Shown: positions 40,149 through 49,718 of the stretch, one piece after another
How positions within the stretch are numbered: the stretch's first letter is position 1
Layout: the number at the start of each line of letters is the position of its first letter
Origin: Acinetobacter baumannii
GTDB taxonomy: Bacteria > Pseudomonadota > Gammaproteobacteria > Pseudomonadales > Moraxellaceae
Assembly (NCBI RefSeq): GCF_016508585.1
Contig: NZ_JADVOP010000019.1
Span: 1-64,000, forward strand
Reading direction: 5' to 3'
Length of the DNA: 64,000 bases
Notes under the pieces: generated by a model
Databases searched by the model: none
Seen by the model: only the letters and a program-made list of their open reading frames with translations
Told to the model about the DNA's origin: nothing
Position numbers and translations under genes: made by a program

Positions 40149-40673
40149 TCAGCCATATACACGATTGGAATAAAGATCAAACTTCCCCAACAGTTGTTCC
40201 TCTAATACATGCGGTTGGCTCATTTCAGCGAATTCTGTTAAAAAATCTTCACGCAAATCCTGATATTCAGGAATACCCAAATAACGAATGACGCGATAGC
40301 CGGCAGATTGCAGCAAGGCATCTTTATAAGTATTTTGGTTGCTACGTTTAATTGCATTGATATCTTCCAAAGCAATCACAGCCAAAACTTTACAGTCTTT
40401 ATCCAGTACAACAAAATCTGCAAACATTTGCTGATATTTACGACGCGTGTGTAAATATTTTGTTGTGAGTAATGCATCAAAAGAGACATGTGCCAGAATA
40501 TTGGCTTCAGGTAAAATTTCTTTTAATCGAGTAAAAGTAATTTGTTCATGTGAATTGAACACTGCTCGTCTACGCAGAGCACTATCAACTTGCTGCTTAT
40601 TTTTCAATCCTTTATAAGCAATCACGATCAAGGCGGCAAATAGTATCAAACTCGCAACAATCAATATGTCCAT
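40149..40673 (-). CDS. DUF2726-domain membrane-anchored protein
   Basis: 174 residues. One N-terminal membrane helix (ILIVASLILFAALIVIAY) and a cytoplasmic domain with the DUF2726 pattern (QQMFADFVVLDKDCKVLAV, then DALLQSAGYRVIRYLG). This fold is related to restriction-endonuclease-like nucleases: the Asp of FADFVVLD, the E in ALEDINAI and the Lys are in the expected order, though E replaces part of the usual catalytic set. The role is unknown. Confidence 0.82.
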   Translation of the reverse strand: MDILIVASLILFAALIVIAYKGLKNKQQVDSALRRRAVFNSHEQITFTRLKEILPEANILAHVSFDALLTTKYLHTRRKYQQMFADFVVLDKDCKVLAVIALEDINAIKRSNQNTYKDALLQSAGYRVIRYLGIPEYQDLREDFLTEFAEMSQPHVLEEQLLGKFDLYSNRVYG

Positions 40674-40859
40674 GTTTCATCTTCCTAATTCTTTATTATA
40701 ATTTGGTCAAATAAGACCAGTTGTTGTGTATCTTAAGATACTTTTTTACTATCAGCTCAACGTCACATATGAGATATAAATTTGATCATTTTTAAAAATA
40801 ACAACTCATATCACGGTTTTTAAATATTTGTTGAACTATTATTTATTTTCCTCATTTAT

Positions 40860-40997
40860 TCTTACAAATAAATGAATTGATTTATGGCTTTTATACCTTG
40901 TATCTATTACGAATACAACTAAATCCGATAAAACTTTAGTTTGATTGTAGGACAATTAAAAGAATGAATTGTGTACTTTTAGTACACATTTTTTTTC
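40860..40997 (+). ncRNA. Candidate small RNA ending in an orphan terminator
   Basis: A hairpin GTGTACT / AGTACAC with a three-base loop, followed by A and nine Ts, ends at 40997 on the plus strand where no plus-strand gene lies upstream for 900 bases. A possible promoter is TTGATT at 40876 followed by TGTATC about 16 bases later. The 5' end given here is a guess. Confidence 0.3.
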
Positions 40998-41054
40998 AAC
41001 AGTTTAAGCATAGTTATCCACAGATTTGTATTTTAATTGGTCAATTCAAATTTA

Positions 41055-41082
41055 AAAAAGAGGATGCTTTCACACCCTCTTT
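41055..41082 (-). terminator. Terminator of the ygiQ gene
   Basis: Imperfect stem AAAGAGGxTG / CACCCTCTTT, with a run of six Ts on the minus-strand side, 16 bases after the stop. Confidence 0.75.
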
Positions 41083-41097
41083 AATATGGACCAAATC

Positions 41098-43497
41098 TTA
41101 AGCTCTGCTTTTAGGCTTAGATTTTCCTTTGCTGTTTCCACCCAAAGGCTTTTTACGATCCCCTGTTTCCCGCGGTGGTAAACCTGTATGTTGCGTCAAC
41201 ACTTGCCCTTTTTGAGGACGATTTGACAGAGCAGCATGACGTGACTGAGATCGTACAGTATTTTCACCCGTACGTTTTTGTGAGTCGCCTGCAAATGACG
41301 AATTCTTCTTGCGTGCAGATTGATACTGACCATCTGTACCTTGGGGCTGGTAAGTTGGAATTAAATGCTGTTTAGAGTTACCAATCAAATCAGCACGTCC
41401 CATTTCACGTAAGGCATCACGTAATAAAGGCCAGTTATTTGGATCATGGTAGCGTAAGAATGCTTTATGTAAACGACGACGCTTTTCACCTTTAACAATG
41501 TCGACATTTTCAGTATAACGCGCCACTTTCGCCAATGGATTTTTATTGGTGTGATACATCGTTGTCGCGGTTGCCATCGGTGATGGATAGAAAGTTTGAA
41601 CCTGATCAGCACGGAAACCATTTTTCTTGAGCCAGATCGCCAGATTCATCATGTCATAATCTGTAGTTCCTGGATGCGCGGCAATAAAGTAAGGTATCAG
41701 ATACTGTTCTTTACCTGCTTCCTTACTAAAACGGTCAAACATCTGTTTAAAACGATCATAGGTCCCGATTCCAGGTTTCATCATCTTTGACAATGGACCT
41801 TTTTCGGTATGTTCAGGGGCAATTTTCAAATAACCACCCACATGATGCTGAACCAGCTCTTTGACATACTCGGGATTCAATACAGCAAGATCATAGCGTA
41901 AGCCAGAACCGATCAGAATTTTTTTAATACCTTTGATTGCCCGGGCTTTGCGGTACAACTGTGTTAGAGGTGCGTGATCCGTATGCAAGTTTTGGCAAAC
42001 GCCTGGATAAACACATGAAGGTTTACGGCAATTTTTTTCAATTTCTGGGTCTTTACAGTGTAAACGGTACATATTTGCCGTTGGACCACCGAGATCAGAG
42101 ATAATGCCTGTGAAGCCCGGTGCTGTATCACGAATCTTTTCTACTTCACGCAAAATTGATTCTTCTGAACGGTTCTGAATAATTCGCCCTTCATGCTCTG
42201 TAATCGAACAGAACGTACAGCCGCCAAAACAGCCACGCATGATATTCACGGAGAATTTAATCATGTCAAAGGCAGGGAAACGTGCATTACCATAAGCAGG
42301 ATGTGGTAGACGTGCATATGGCAAATCAAACACATAGTCCATTTCCTCAGTAGTCAAAGGAATCGGCGGAGCATTGAGCCACACATCACGCTCACCATGT
42401 TTTTGCACCAAGGCACGCGCATTTCCCGGATTGGTTTCCAAATGTAGAATACGATTTGCATGTGCATACAATACTGGATCTTCAGCTACCTCTTCAAAAG
42501 CAGGTAAACGAATTACAGCCAACTCACGGGGCGGTAACTTATGTTTGATCGCCTTAGATGCAGGTTGTAAACGTACAATCTGGGTATTTTCATCCAGATG
42601 ATCGCCTTCACGTACCACAGGATTGGCCACCAATTCTTTTTGGAAGTTTTGATATTGGCTTAAAGAATTTCCTTTATTTTGCTCAATTTCACAACCATCC
42701 AAATCTTCAGTCATCACATACGGGTTGATGATCGGATCAACTCGACCGATTGAATCCACATCGTTGGATGCAATTTCAACAAATTTGGCTTTTGAAGCCC
42801 GATTGCTCTTATTGACGATAAATGCTGTACCGCGAACATCAGTAATTTCGTGAATTTTTTGACCTTTGGCAAGGCGGTGCATCACTTCAACTATCGACCG
42901 CTCACCATTGCCATACATCAATAAATCCGCTTTAGAATCCATCAAAACTGAACGGCGAACTTTATCTGACCAGTAATCGTAATGAGCAATACGACGTAAA
43001 GAAGCTTCAATGCCACCCAATAACACGGGTACGTCTGGAAATGCTTCACGGCAACGTTGGCAATAAACCGTTGCAGCACGATCTGGACGTTTATTCGGTA
43101 CATTGTCTGGAGAATAAGCATCATCTGAACGAATCTTGCGATCTGCGGTATAGCGGTTAATCATCGAGTCCATATTACCCGCTGTAACACCCCAAGCAAT
43201 ATTTGGTTTACCTAAAACCTTAAAGGCTTCAGCAGATGTCCAGTCTGGTTGAGCGATTATGCCGACACGGAAGCCTTGCGCTTCAAGTGTTCGACCAATA
43301 ATCCCTGAACAGAATGAAGGATGGTCAATATATGCATCCCCACACACCAAAATAAAGTCACAACTGTCCCAACCGAGTTGATCCATTTCTTCGCGAGACA
43401 TAGGCAGAAACGGTGCTGGTTCAAAGCACGATGCCCAATATTTGTCATAATCAAACAACGCAACAGGCGCTGTCTGAGCAGTATAAGCGGTCGACAT
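41098..43497 (-). CDS. YgiQ-family radical SAM protein
   Basis: 799 residues. An N-terminal cobalamin-binding-like domain ([22 protein letters not shown], quoted as [18 protein letters not shown]) is followed by the radical-SAM core with the CxxxCxxC cluster ligands in [13 protein letters not shown] and the [10 protein letters not shown] and [19 protein letters not shown] segments. The last 90 residues are a basic, low-complexity tail ([17 protein letters not shown]). The biochemical function of the family is not settled. I start at MSTAYTAQ; the 27 codons upstream do not resemble the family. Confidence 0.92.
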   Translation of the reverse strand: MSTAYTAQTAPVALFDYDKYWASCFEPAPFLPMSREEMDQLGWDSCDFILVCGDAYIDHPSFCSGIIGRTLEAQGFRVGIIAQPDWTSAEAFKVLGKPNIAWGVTAGNMDSMINRYTADRKIRSDDAYSPDNVPNKRPDRAATVYCQRCREAFPDVPVLLGGIEASLRRIAHYDYWSDKVRRSVLMDSKADLLMYGNGERSIVEVMHRLAKGQKIHEITDVRGTAFIVNKSNRASKAKFVEIASNDVDSIGRVDPIINPYVMTEDLDGCEIEQNKGNSLSQYQNFQKELVANPVVREGDHLDENTQIVRLQPASKAIKHKLPPRELAVIRLPAFEEVAEDPVLYAHANRILHLETNPGNARALVQKHGERDVWLNAPPIPLTTEEMDYVFDLPYARLPHPAYGNARFPAFDMIKFSVNIMRGCFGGCTFCSITEHEGRIIQNRSEESILREVEKIRDTAPGFTGIISDLGGPTANMYRLHCKDPEIEKNCRKPSCVYPGVCQNLHTDHAPLTQLYRKARAIKGIKKILIGSGLRYDLAVLNPEYVKELVQHHVGGYLKIAPEHTEKGPLSKMMKPGIGTYDRFKQMFDRFSKEAGKEQYLIPYFIAAHPGTTDYDMMNLAIWLKKNGFRADQVQTFYPSPMATATTMYHTNKNPLAKVARYTENVDIVKGEKRRRLHKAFLRYHDPNNWPLLRDALREMGRADLIGNSKQHLIPTYQPQGTDGQYQSARKKNSSFAGDSQKRTGENTVRSQSRHAALSNRPQKGQVLTQHTGLPPRETGDRKKPLGGNSKGKSKPKSRA

Positions 43498-43716
43498 GGT
43501 GAGTTTTCTCGATTGGCAGTTGGCGATCGGGAGAGATCTAAGATGAAAGCCAATCATTTTACCATGAATTTTGCTCATGTTGCTTGATTAAAAAGTAAAC
43601 ATTTTATTTTTTTAGCTGCAATTTTTCCATTTTCAGTCCATTCAAATGGCTAAACCAGAACAACAAGCTGTTTTTACATGAGGTGGGTGAATCAATCCAT
43701 AAAACCTGGAGACGGA

Positions 43717-44955
43717 TTAATTCGATTCATGCCTTGTTGAATCTGACTCGGAATACTTCTGCATTTGATTCAATTTTAAAGCGATCACCATCCCCATCCC
43801 CAACACAGCAGTTATGCTAAGGGTTAAACCCGACCAGCCATATTTTTCCCAAACCAAGCCACTACCACTTCCCAAAAGGCTTGAACCCAGATAGTAGCAG
43901 AACAAATACAGTGAAGAACCGACTGCACGATATTGTAAAGACTGTATGGACACCCAGCTGCTTGAGGTGGAATGTGCCGCAAAAAATGAAAAAGTGAAAA
44001 TAAATAGCCCGATTAACACGGTCCATAAAGAGGGAATGAACATCACCCACAAGCCAAAAGACATGCTACAAAACATAGCAATCAAAACTTTTGCACGTCC
44101 AAATTGACGACTCCAGCCAGCAGCACGCGGTGAGCTATAAATACCGGATAAATAGGCGATCGAAATCAGACCAATCCAAGTCTGAGACAACTCAAAAGGT
44201 TTTTCTAAAAGATGGTAGCTCATGTAGTTAAATACAGTGACAAAGCATCCCATCAAAATAAAACCTTCGATAAATAACAATCTTAATTTTGCATCAGAGA
44301 GATTTTTCTTGAACGACTCGATAAAGCGAGAAAATTGAATGGGATAAGATTTAAAGTGCTTGGAGGCAGGTAGTGCAATATAGAATGTTATTGCGATCAA
44401 TAAGTTAAGCAGACCAATAATCATGGTGGCTGTTTGCCATGAAATATAATCCAGTAAAACACCCGCAATTAAGCGCCCGCCCATACCACCAATCGCAGTA
44501 CCTGAAATATACAGCCCCATCGCAAAGCCAACATCTTTTTGTGCAATTTCCTCACCTATATAGGTCATCGCAACAGAAGCAACGCCACTCACGGCTAAAC
44601 CAATCATCATTCTTGTTGCAAGAAAGATTTCCCAATAGGGTAACAATGCGCTTATTAACAACAAGGTTGCGGTCGCAAATAAAGACATTGCCATGATCTG
44701 TTTACGACCATAGCGATCTGAGATTAGCCCGGCAAATAAAAGTCCTAAAGCCAATGCAATGGTGGAGAATGAAAGTGGAAAACTGCTATGTGTTGGGGTA
44801 ACGTGAAAGAATTTTGCTAAAAAAGGCATCATCGGTTGAACACAATACAATGATGAAAATACCGCAAACCCTGCAAGAAATAACGATAGTAAAATCGCTT
44901 GAAAAGGGCGAGTACCATACTCAATATAGGGTGTAGATTCAGCTGCTTCAGACAT
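43717..44955 (-). CDS. MFS transporter (YnfM-like)
   Basis: 412 residues, 12 helices. The loop 2-3 motif is LISDRYGRKQIMAMSL and motif C is GTAIGGMGGRLIAGVL. Similar to E. coli YnfM and arabinose/drug exporters. The substrate is unknown. It stands alone between the ygiQ and response-regulator genes, with promoter space upstream. Confidence 0.88.
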   Translation of the reverse strand: MSEAAESTPYIEYGTRPFQAILLSLFLAGFAVFSSLYCVQPMMPFLAKFFHVTPTHSSFPLSFSTIALALGLLFAGLISDRYGRKQIMAMSLFATATLLLISALLPYWEIFLATRMMIGLAVSGVASVAMTYIGEEIAQKDVGFAMGLYISGTAIGGMGGRLIAGVLLDYISWQTATMIIGLLNLLIAITFYIALPASKHFKSYPIQFSRFIESFKKNLSDAKLRLLFIEGFILMGCFVTVFNYMSYHLLEKPFELSQTWIGLISIAYLSGIYSSPRAAGWSRQFGRAKVLIAMFCSMSFGLWVMFIPSLWTVLIGLFIFTFSFFAAHSTSSSWVSIQSLQYRAVGSSLYLFCYYLGSSLLGSGSGLVWEKYGWSGLTLSITAVLGMGMVIALKLNQMQKYSESDSTRHESN

Positions 44956-45186
44956 AGTTATTCCTCATGTCTGTCCAGTATACGCTTATTTTAAAGGATT
45001 GATAAAAGTGAAAAGTATTGTAAAGAATAGGCTACTGTAGCAGGATCGATGCAATCCAGATAAACATATGTTTTTAATTAAATAAGTTTTTAATAGAATT
45101 TATGGATTAAAAAGAGCATATTTTTAATACACTCTTCATATAGTTTTAGAGATTTTTCCAGGGTTCATTAAATCATCAGAAAAAAT

Positions 45187-45840
45187 TTAAACTTTCTTCT
45201 CTTCGATATTCAGAGCATTGATTGCCAAAACAGCTTGAGTACGGTTTTGTACGCCCAACTTACGGAAAATTGCGGTTACATGGGCTTTAATGGTCGCTTC
45301 AGAAACATCCAACTCATACGCAATCTGTTTATTTAACAAACCTTCGGCAACCATCATCAAGACACGGAATTGCTGCGGTGTTAACGATTGGATACGTTCT
45401 GCTAAAGCTGTCTCATCTGCAGCACGAGGATCAAAATTCATATTCGCAGTCGGTAAATTTGGCGGCAACCAAATTTCGCCTTCTAATACCTGACGAATCG
45501 CCTCCCCAATGTGACTTGGATGTGCAGACTTCGGAATATAACCCATTGCACCGTGTGCAATCGCACGTTGAATAATCGAGGCTTCTTCGTGGGCTGAAAC
45601 CACAATAATTGGAATCGCAGGATATTGTGCACGAACATGAACCAATGCAGAGAAACCCGATGCTCCAGGTAAATTTAAATCCAATAAGACTAAATCTGGT
45701 TCTGGACCATTTTCCAAACGCTCATAAAACTCATTAACAGCCGCAGTTTCACTGATTTGAGCCTGTGGCAAACTATAACGAACCGCCTGAATTAACGCAT
45801 GGCGAAACAGTGGATGATCATCAACGATTAAAATATTCAT
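45187..45840 (-). CDS. Orphan NarL/FixJ-family response regulator
   Basis: 217 residues. The receiver domain has Asp7-Asp8 and phosphoacceptor Asp54 (LVLLDLNLPGASG), and Lys in MGYIPKSAHP. The C-terminal LuxR-type helix-turn-helix reads LLNKQIAYELDVSEATIKAH. No histidine kinase gene lies nearby, so its partner is elsewhere. Regulators of this type can control acetate or ethanol metabolism in related bacteria; that link is not supported here. Confidence 0.9.
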   Translation of the reverse strand: MNILIVDDHPLFRHALIQAVRYSLPQAQISETAAVNEFYERLENGPEPDLVLLDLNLPGASGFSALVHVRAQYPAIPIIVVSAHEEASIIQRAIAHGAMGYIPKSAHPSHIGEAIRQVLEGEIWLPPNLPTANMNFDPRAADETALAERIQSLTPQQFRVLMMVAEGLLNKQIAYELDVSEATIKAHVTAIFRKLGVQNRTQAVLAINALNIEEKKV

Positions 45841-46217
45841 AAGCGAAGTGAGAGATCTCTAGCACAGTTCTTTTATTCTAACCGCACTATTGCTATTTAA
45901 GATACGTTAATATTAACGAATTTTTGAATTATTTGTGTGCTTTAATTAGAATTCCCTACTATTTTTCGGTTATTTATCGAAATACAGATTTAAATATCAC
46001 TTTTAAATATAAAATAAACACATAAAAAAGAATTGCTTATTCTCACAGGTAATATCATTTAACTTCATACGCTTAATCATCAAATCCAAGAAATATCTGT
46101 GGATTTTTGTGTTTATCTCAAAAATTGATAACCAATCTGTTTTTCATTATTTTACCAACTTCACTGAATATAGATTAATGAATGGCATTCCGAGATCCAA
46201 TTTATTAGGTTGCCAAC
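45841..46217. other. Divergent intergenic region upstream of msuE
   Basis: 377 bases, AT-rich, between divergent genes. It should hold both promoters. I looked for a sigma-54 site, expected for sfn genes in Pseudomonas, and saw no convincing one. Confidence 0.6.
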
Positions 46218-46955
46218 ATGTCTATTTATACTCAACAAAAACCCTTGAATATTGTTGCTGTATCAGGGGGCTTAAATAACCCTTCCAAAACAGAAAGTTT
46301 AGTTCAAGCCATATTAGATGAGCTCGGTCAAGCAACTCCGATCAATGTGCATTTCATTAAATTCAGTGAAATTGGTCATTTACTTGGTGGTGCAATTTAT
46401 CGTAACCAGCTTCCACAACGTGTACAAGATGATTTGGCAGCAGTCGAAGCAGCAGATGCCTTGATTGTCGGCACACCAGTCTATCGTGCGTCTTTCACAG
46501 GTTTATTCAAACATTTCTTTGACTTTGTTGAACAAACAGCATTGGTCGATGTGCCTGTATTACTGGCCGCTTCAGGTGGAAGCGACCGTCACGCTTTGGT
46601 ATTGGAACATCAACTCCGTCCATTATTCAGCTTTTTCCAGGCACAAACATTGCCTATCGGTGTCTATGCAACCGATCGTGATTTCACGCCTGAATACACC
46701 ATTAAGAGCGAACATATTCAAGATCGTATTACTTTGGCTGTAGCACGTGCATTGCCAATTTTGGAATGGGCACCTGCAAAAGGGCAACGCGCTGAGGTTG
46801 TCAAAGCAAAGACTGAACAGGCCACTCAAAACTTAGGGATTAACAAACAAATCGAGCAAGATGAGGTTCTGCCTTCAGCAGCAGTCCCAGACTTGGATGC
46901 AGCAGAATCTCGTCTGCATGCAAAGTCCAAATCACCACAATCACAGGTTGCTTAA
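46218..46955 (+). CDS. msuE: NAD(P)H-dependent FMN reductase
   Basis: 245 residues. It supplies reduced FMN to the partner monooxygenase. The flavodoxin-like fold is marked by VAVSGGLNNPSKTESL (quoted as SGGLNNPSKTESL) and by VGTPVYRASFTGLFKHFFD, the FMN-binding stretch of MsuE/SsuE. The C-terminal 50 residues are a polar extension not needed for the fold. It lies 44 bases upstream of sfnG and forms a clear two-component monooxygenase with it. Confidence 0.88.
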   Translation: MSIYTQQKPLNIVAVSGGLNNPSKTESLVQAILDELGQATPINVHFIKFSEIGHLLGGAIYRNQLPQRVQDDLAAVEAADALIVGTPVYRASFTGLFKHFFDFVEQTALVDVPVLLAASGGSDRHALVLEHQLRPLFSFFQAQTLPIGVYATDRDFTPEYTIKSEHIQDRITLAVARALPILEWAPAKGQRAEVVKAKTEQATQNLGINKQIEQDEVLPSAAVPDLDAAESRLHAKSKSPQSQVA

Positions 46956-46999
46956 TTGCAACCTCGTATCCGCAGACAATAAAAATAGAGGGTCATGTT

Positions 47000-48118
47000 A
47001 TGTCACAGTTTTCATCACACCATAATCCAGCCATTAAGTTTGCATATTGGGTTCCCAATGTCAGTGGTGGTTTAGTGGTCAGTAATATTGAACAGCGTAC
47101 CGACTGGAGCTATGACTATAATGTCCGCTTGGCTCAAGCTGCTGAAAAAAATGGCTTTGAATATGCCCTCACCCAAATCCGTTTCACCGCTGGCTATGGC
47201 GCTGAAAATCAGCATGAGTCTGTGAGTTTTAGTCATGCTTTATTGGCTAAAACAGATAAATTAAAAGTCATTGCTGCGATCCTTCCTGGACCTTGGAAGC
47301 CTGTTTTGGCTGCCAAACAATTGGCAACAATCGACTATCTGACCAATGGCCGTATCGCCATTAATGTAGTGAGTGGTTGGTTTCGTGGTGAATTTGATGC
47401 GATCGGTGAACCTTGGCCTGAACATGATGAGCGCTATGTACGTTCTGAAGAATTTATTCGAACATTAAAAGGCATCTGGACCACGGACAACTATAGTTTC
47501 GATGGTAAATATTATCAGTTTAAAGATTACACTTTAAAACCAAAACCTTTGCAAAAACCTCATATTGAAGTATTTCAGGGAGGAAGTTCTCGTGCAGCAC
47601 GTGATATGGCATCTCGCGTATCTGATTGGTATTTTACCAATGGCAATACTCCTGAAGAATTAAAGAAGCAAATTGATGATATTCGAGAAAAAGCCAAGCT
47701 CAATGGTCATTCAGTAAAAATTGGGGTCAATGCTTTCATTATTGCCCGTGATACAGAAGAAGAAGCCCAAGCAGTGTTGCAAGAAATTATTGATCAAGCC
47801 AATGTTGAAGCAGTGAATGCTTTTGGTGATGCCACCCGTGAAGCAGGCGCCGCCTCTAAAGAAGGTGAAGGCAACTGGGCAAAATCAACATTTGAAGACT
47901 TGGTGCAATACAACGACGGTTTTAAAACCAATTTGATCGGTACACCTCAACAAATTGCTGAACGTATCGTTGAGTTAAAAAGTATTGGTGTTGATTTGGT
48001 CCTATCTGGCTTCTTACATTTCATTGAAGAAGTCGAATATTTTGGTGAAAAAGTACTGCCTTTGGTGCGTCAGCTAGAAGAGGCACAAAAAGCACACATT
48101 ACTGCGAAATCAGCCTGA
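47000..48118 (+). CDS. sfnG: Dimethyl-sulfone monooxygenase SfnG
   Basis: 372 residues, a class C flavin-dependent luciferase-like TIM barrel. It converts dimethyl sulfone to methanesulfinate using FMNH2 and O2, giving access to sulfur under sulfate limitation. Family features are FAYWVPNVSGGLVVSN, GYGAENQHESVSF, GRIAINVVSGWFRGEF and HIEVFQGGSSRAARDMA. RBS GAGGG precedes the ATG. The product of the reaction would go to a sulfinate pathway outside this window. Confidence 0.93.
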   Translation: MSQFSSHHNPAIKFAYWVPNVSGGLVVSNIEQRTDWSYDYNVRLAQAAEKNGFEYALTQIRFTAGYGAENQHESVSFSHALLAKTDKLKVIAAILPGPWKPVLAAKQLATIDYLTNGRIAINVVSGWFRGEFDAIGEPWPEHDERYVRSEEFIRTLKGIWTTDNYSFDGKYYQFKDYTLKPKPLQKPHIEVFQGGSSRAARDMASRVSDWYFTNGNTPEELKKQIDDIREKAKLNGHSVKIGVNAFIIARDTEEEAQAVLQEIIDQANVEAVNAFGDATREAGAASKEGEGNWAKSTFEDLVQYNDGFKTNLIGTPQQIAERIVELKSIGVDLVLSGFLHFIEEVEYFGEKVLPLVRQLEEAQKAHITAKSA

Positions 48119-48184
48119 TTATTTAGAGTCACAGTTTGTGCCGTCGAAAACAACAATAAACAACTAAAACAAAATTTGCAGCTT

Positions 48185-48219
48185 ATCCCTCATGACTCGG
48201 CTTGAGGGATTTTTTTTTA
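48185..48219 (+). terminator. Terminator after sfnG
   Basis: ATCCCTCA / TTGAGGGAT stem with a nine-base loop, followed by nine Ts, 66 bases past the sfnG stop. Confidence 0.9.
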
Positions 48220-48279
48220 CAGCGGTAAATAGAATGATCATTCAGTGCCAACATTCAAATCAGCTATAAAACATCGTTG

Positions 48280-48293
48280 TTTACCTATAGATT
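48280..48293 (+). repeat. Direct repeat, copy 1, before the beta-lactamase gene
   Basis: TTTACCTATAGATT. The same 14 bases occur again at 48396-48409, next to the start of the gene; the distance between copies is 116 bases. Confidence 0.85.
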
Positions 48294-48395
48294 TGTTTTA
48301 ATCATCTATTTTGATCTCAATATTTATATTCGCATACATATACTCAACAAGCTTGATCTTGGAAAATAGCTGATCAACATTAAAATAATCTCTTT

Positions 48396-48409
48396 TTTAC
48401 CTATAGATT
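48396..48409 (+). repeat. Direct repeat, copy 2, before the beta-lactamase gene
   Basis: TTTACCTATAGATT, ending 13 bases before the start codon, so it overlaps the 5' leader and may act at the level of transcription or translation. Confidence 0.85.
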
Positions 48410-48422
48410 GGATGAAGTGGTT

Positions 48423-49595
48423 ATGGCTCTTTTAAAGAAAACAAAAACGATCTTTTACGTCTTGATCAGTAGTATGGGATTGACGACTTATGCAAATGCC
48501 AATCAGCAGCCAACCACAGCTAAGGTTGAAAATGCAATAACCCAAGCATTTCAGCCATTAATGCAAAAATACGCGGTACCAGGTATGGCAATTGGAGTGC
48601 TGTACCAAGGCAAAAGTTATGAAAAATACTATGGTGTACAATCCCTTACTGATGAAAAATCAATCAATAAAAATACACTTTTTGAATTAGGCTCGGTGAG
48701 TAAGCTGTTTACTGCAACAGCAGGAAGTTATGCCCAAAGTTTATCCAAACTATCACTTCAAGATCATCCAGGAAAATATTTACCCGCTTTGAAAGATTCA
48801 CAAATCAATAAAGTCACTCTCTTACAGTTGGCGACCTACACGACTGGCAATCTGCCATTACAATTTCCTGATCAAATCAAAACGGATGCACAAACACTCA
48901 AATACTTTCAAGACTGGAAGATCAATCGACCCATCGGCCAATTTAGACAATATTCCAATCCCAGTATCGGGTTATTTGGCGAAGTTACTGCAAAAGCCAT
49001 GAACATGCCATTTAGTACTTTATTAGAGCAGGTTATCTTTCCCCAACTTCAGCTCCAACATAGCTATGTCAATGTCCCGAAATCACAACAGTCCAACTAT
49101 GCTTTTGGCTATGATCAAAACAATCACCCAATTCGAGTCAGTCCAGGACCTTTCGATGCCCAGGCCTATGGAGTTAAATCAAGCCTTCCTGATCTGCTCC
49201 AGTTCTTAAATTTAAACTTAAATCCAGAACAAGCGAAAGCATCCGTTCGACCTGCAATTCAGGGAACACATGTCGGCTACTTTAAAATGGGGGAAATGAC
49301 CCAGGCACTTGGATGGGAAACTTTCAACGATCCGGCAAGCTTAGACACTTTATTAGAAAGCAACTCTGACCGTGTGGTGCTGCAATCAAATCCAGTTGAA
49401 AAAACATTGGTTCAATCAGGTGCCAGGGTGTTCCATAAAACAGGTTCTACAAATGGTTTTGGAACCTATTTAGTTTATATTCCATCGGAAAAATTTGGCT
49501 TGGTTATGCTGATGAATAAAAGAATTGCAAATGCCGAACGTATTCGAGCCGCCTATGATGTGCTCAATACATTGAAACAGATATCTAATCCCTAA
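48423..49595 (+). CDS. Class C beta-lactamase of the ADC family
   Basis: 390 residues with a Sec signal peptide (cleaved near ANA). It hydrolyses penicillins and cephalosporins in the periplasm. The catalytic motifs are Ser91-Val-Ser-Lys94, Tyr177-Ser-Asn179 and Lys339-Thr-Gly341. Long stretches are shared with Acinetobacter ADC enzymes (FELGSVSKLFTATAG, NPSIGLFG, HKTGSTNGFGTY). There is no ampR beside it, as in other Acinetobacter. The start is the ATG five codons inside the frame that opens with TTG. Confidence 0.95.
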   Translation: MALLKKTKTIFYVLISSMGLTTYANANQQPTTAKVENAITQAFQPLMQKYAVPGMAIGVLYQGKSYEKYYGVQSLTDEKSINKNTLFELGSVSKLFTATAGSYAQSLSKLSLQDHPGKYLPALKDSQINKVTLLQLATYTTGNLPLQFPDQIKTDAQTLKYFQDWKINRPIGQFRQYSNPSIGLFGEVTAKAMNMPFSTLLEQVIFPQLQLQHSYVNVPKSQQSNYAFGYDQNNHPIRVSPGPFDAQAYGVKSSLPDLLQFLNLNLNPEQAKASVRPAIQGTHVGYFKMGEMTQALGWETFNDPASLDTLLESNSDRVVLQSNPVEKTLVQSGARVFHKTGSTNGFGTYLVYIPSEKFGLVMLMNKRIANAERIRAAYDVLNTLKQISNP

Positions 49596-49718
49596 TTGCT
49601 CCTGTTTATCGAACTGAGGTACGTCATGTGCCTCTCACTGATTCAGCGCTTGCGCGCTATCTACGCTTTTCACCTAGCTGAGTTTGGGCGCATGGGAAAA
49701 TGAAATGACTGCGCCGGC

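Larger units (their letters stand above)
40674..41097. other. Intergenic region with an orphan plus-strand terminator
   Basis: About 420 bases of AT-rich sequence between two minus-strand genes. It contains a palindrome with T-run at 40728-40747, a stronger hairpin with T-run at 40971-40997 on the plus strand, and the ygiQ terminator. See the candidate small RNA. Confidence 0.65.
48119..48422. other. Region upstream of the beta-lactamase gene
   Basis: 304 bases with the sfnG terminator and two copies of a 14-base direct repeat. No cre-tag and no ampR gene is visible. Confidence 0.65.

Noticed and set aside
45841..46217. Sigma-54 promoter before msuE-sfnG
   Set aside because: Expected from Pseudomonas sfn regulation, but the best GG/GC pair spacing I found (near 46185) does not fit the consensus.
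48240..48422. cre-tag before the beta-lactamase gene
   Set aside because: No TTCAC-N6-TTCAC or near match was seen in the leader.
49600..49718. GC-richer spacer between the beta-lactamase and SfnB-like genes as a mobile-element scar
   Set aside because: No inverted repeat, target duplication or transposase fragment could be recognised.
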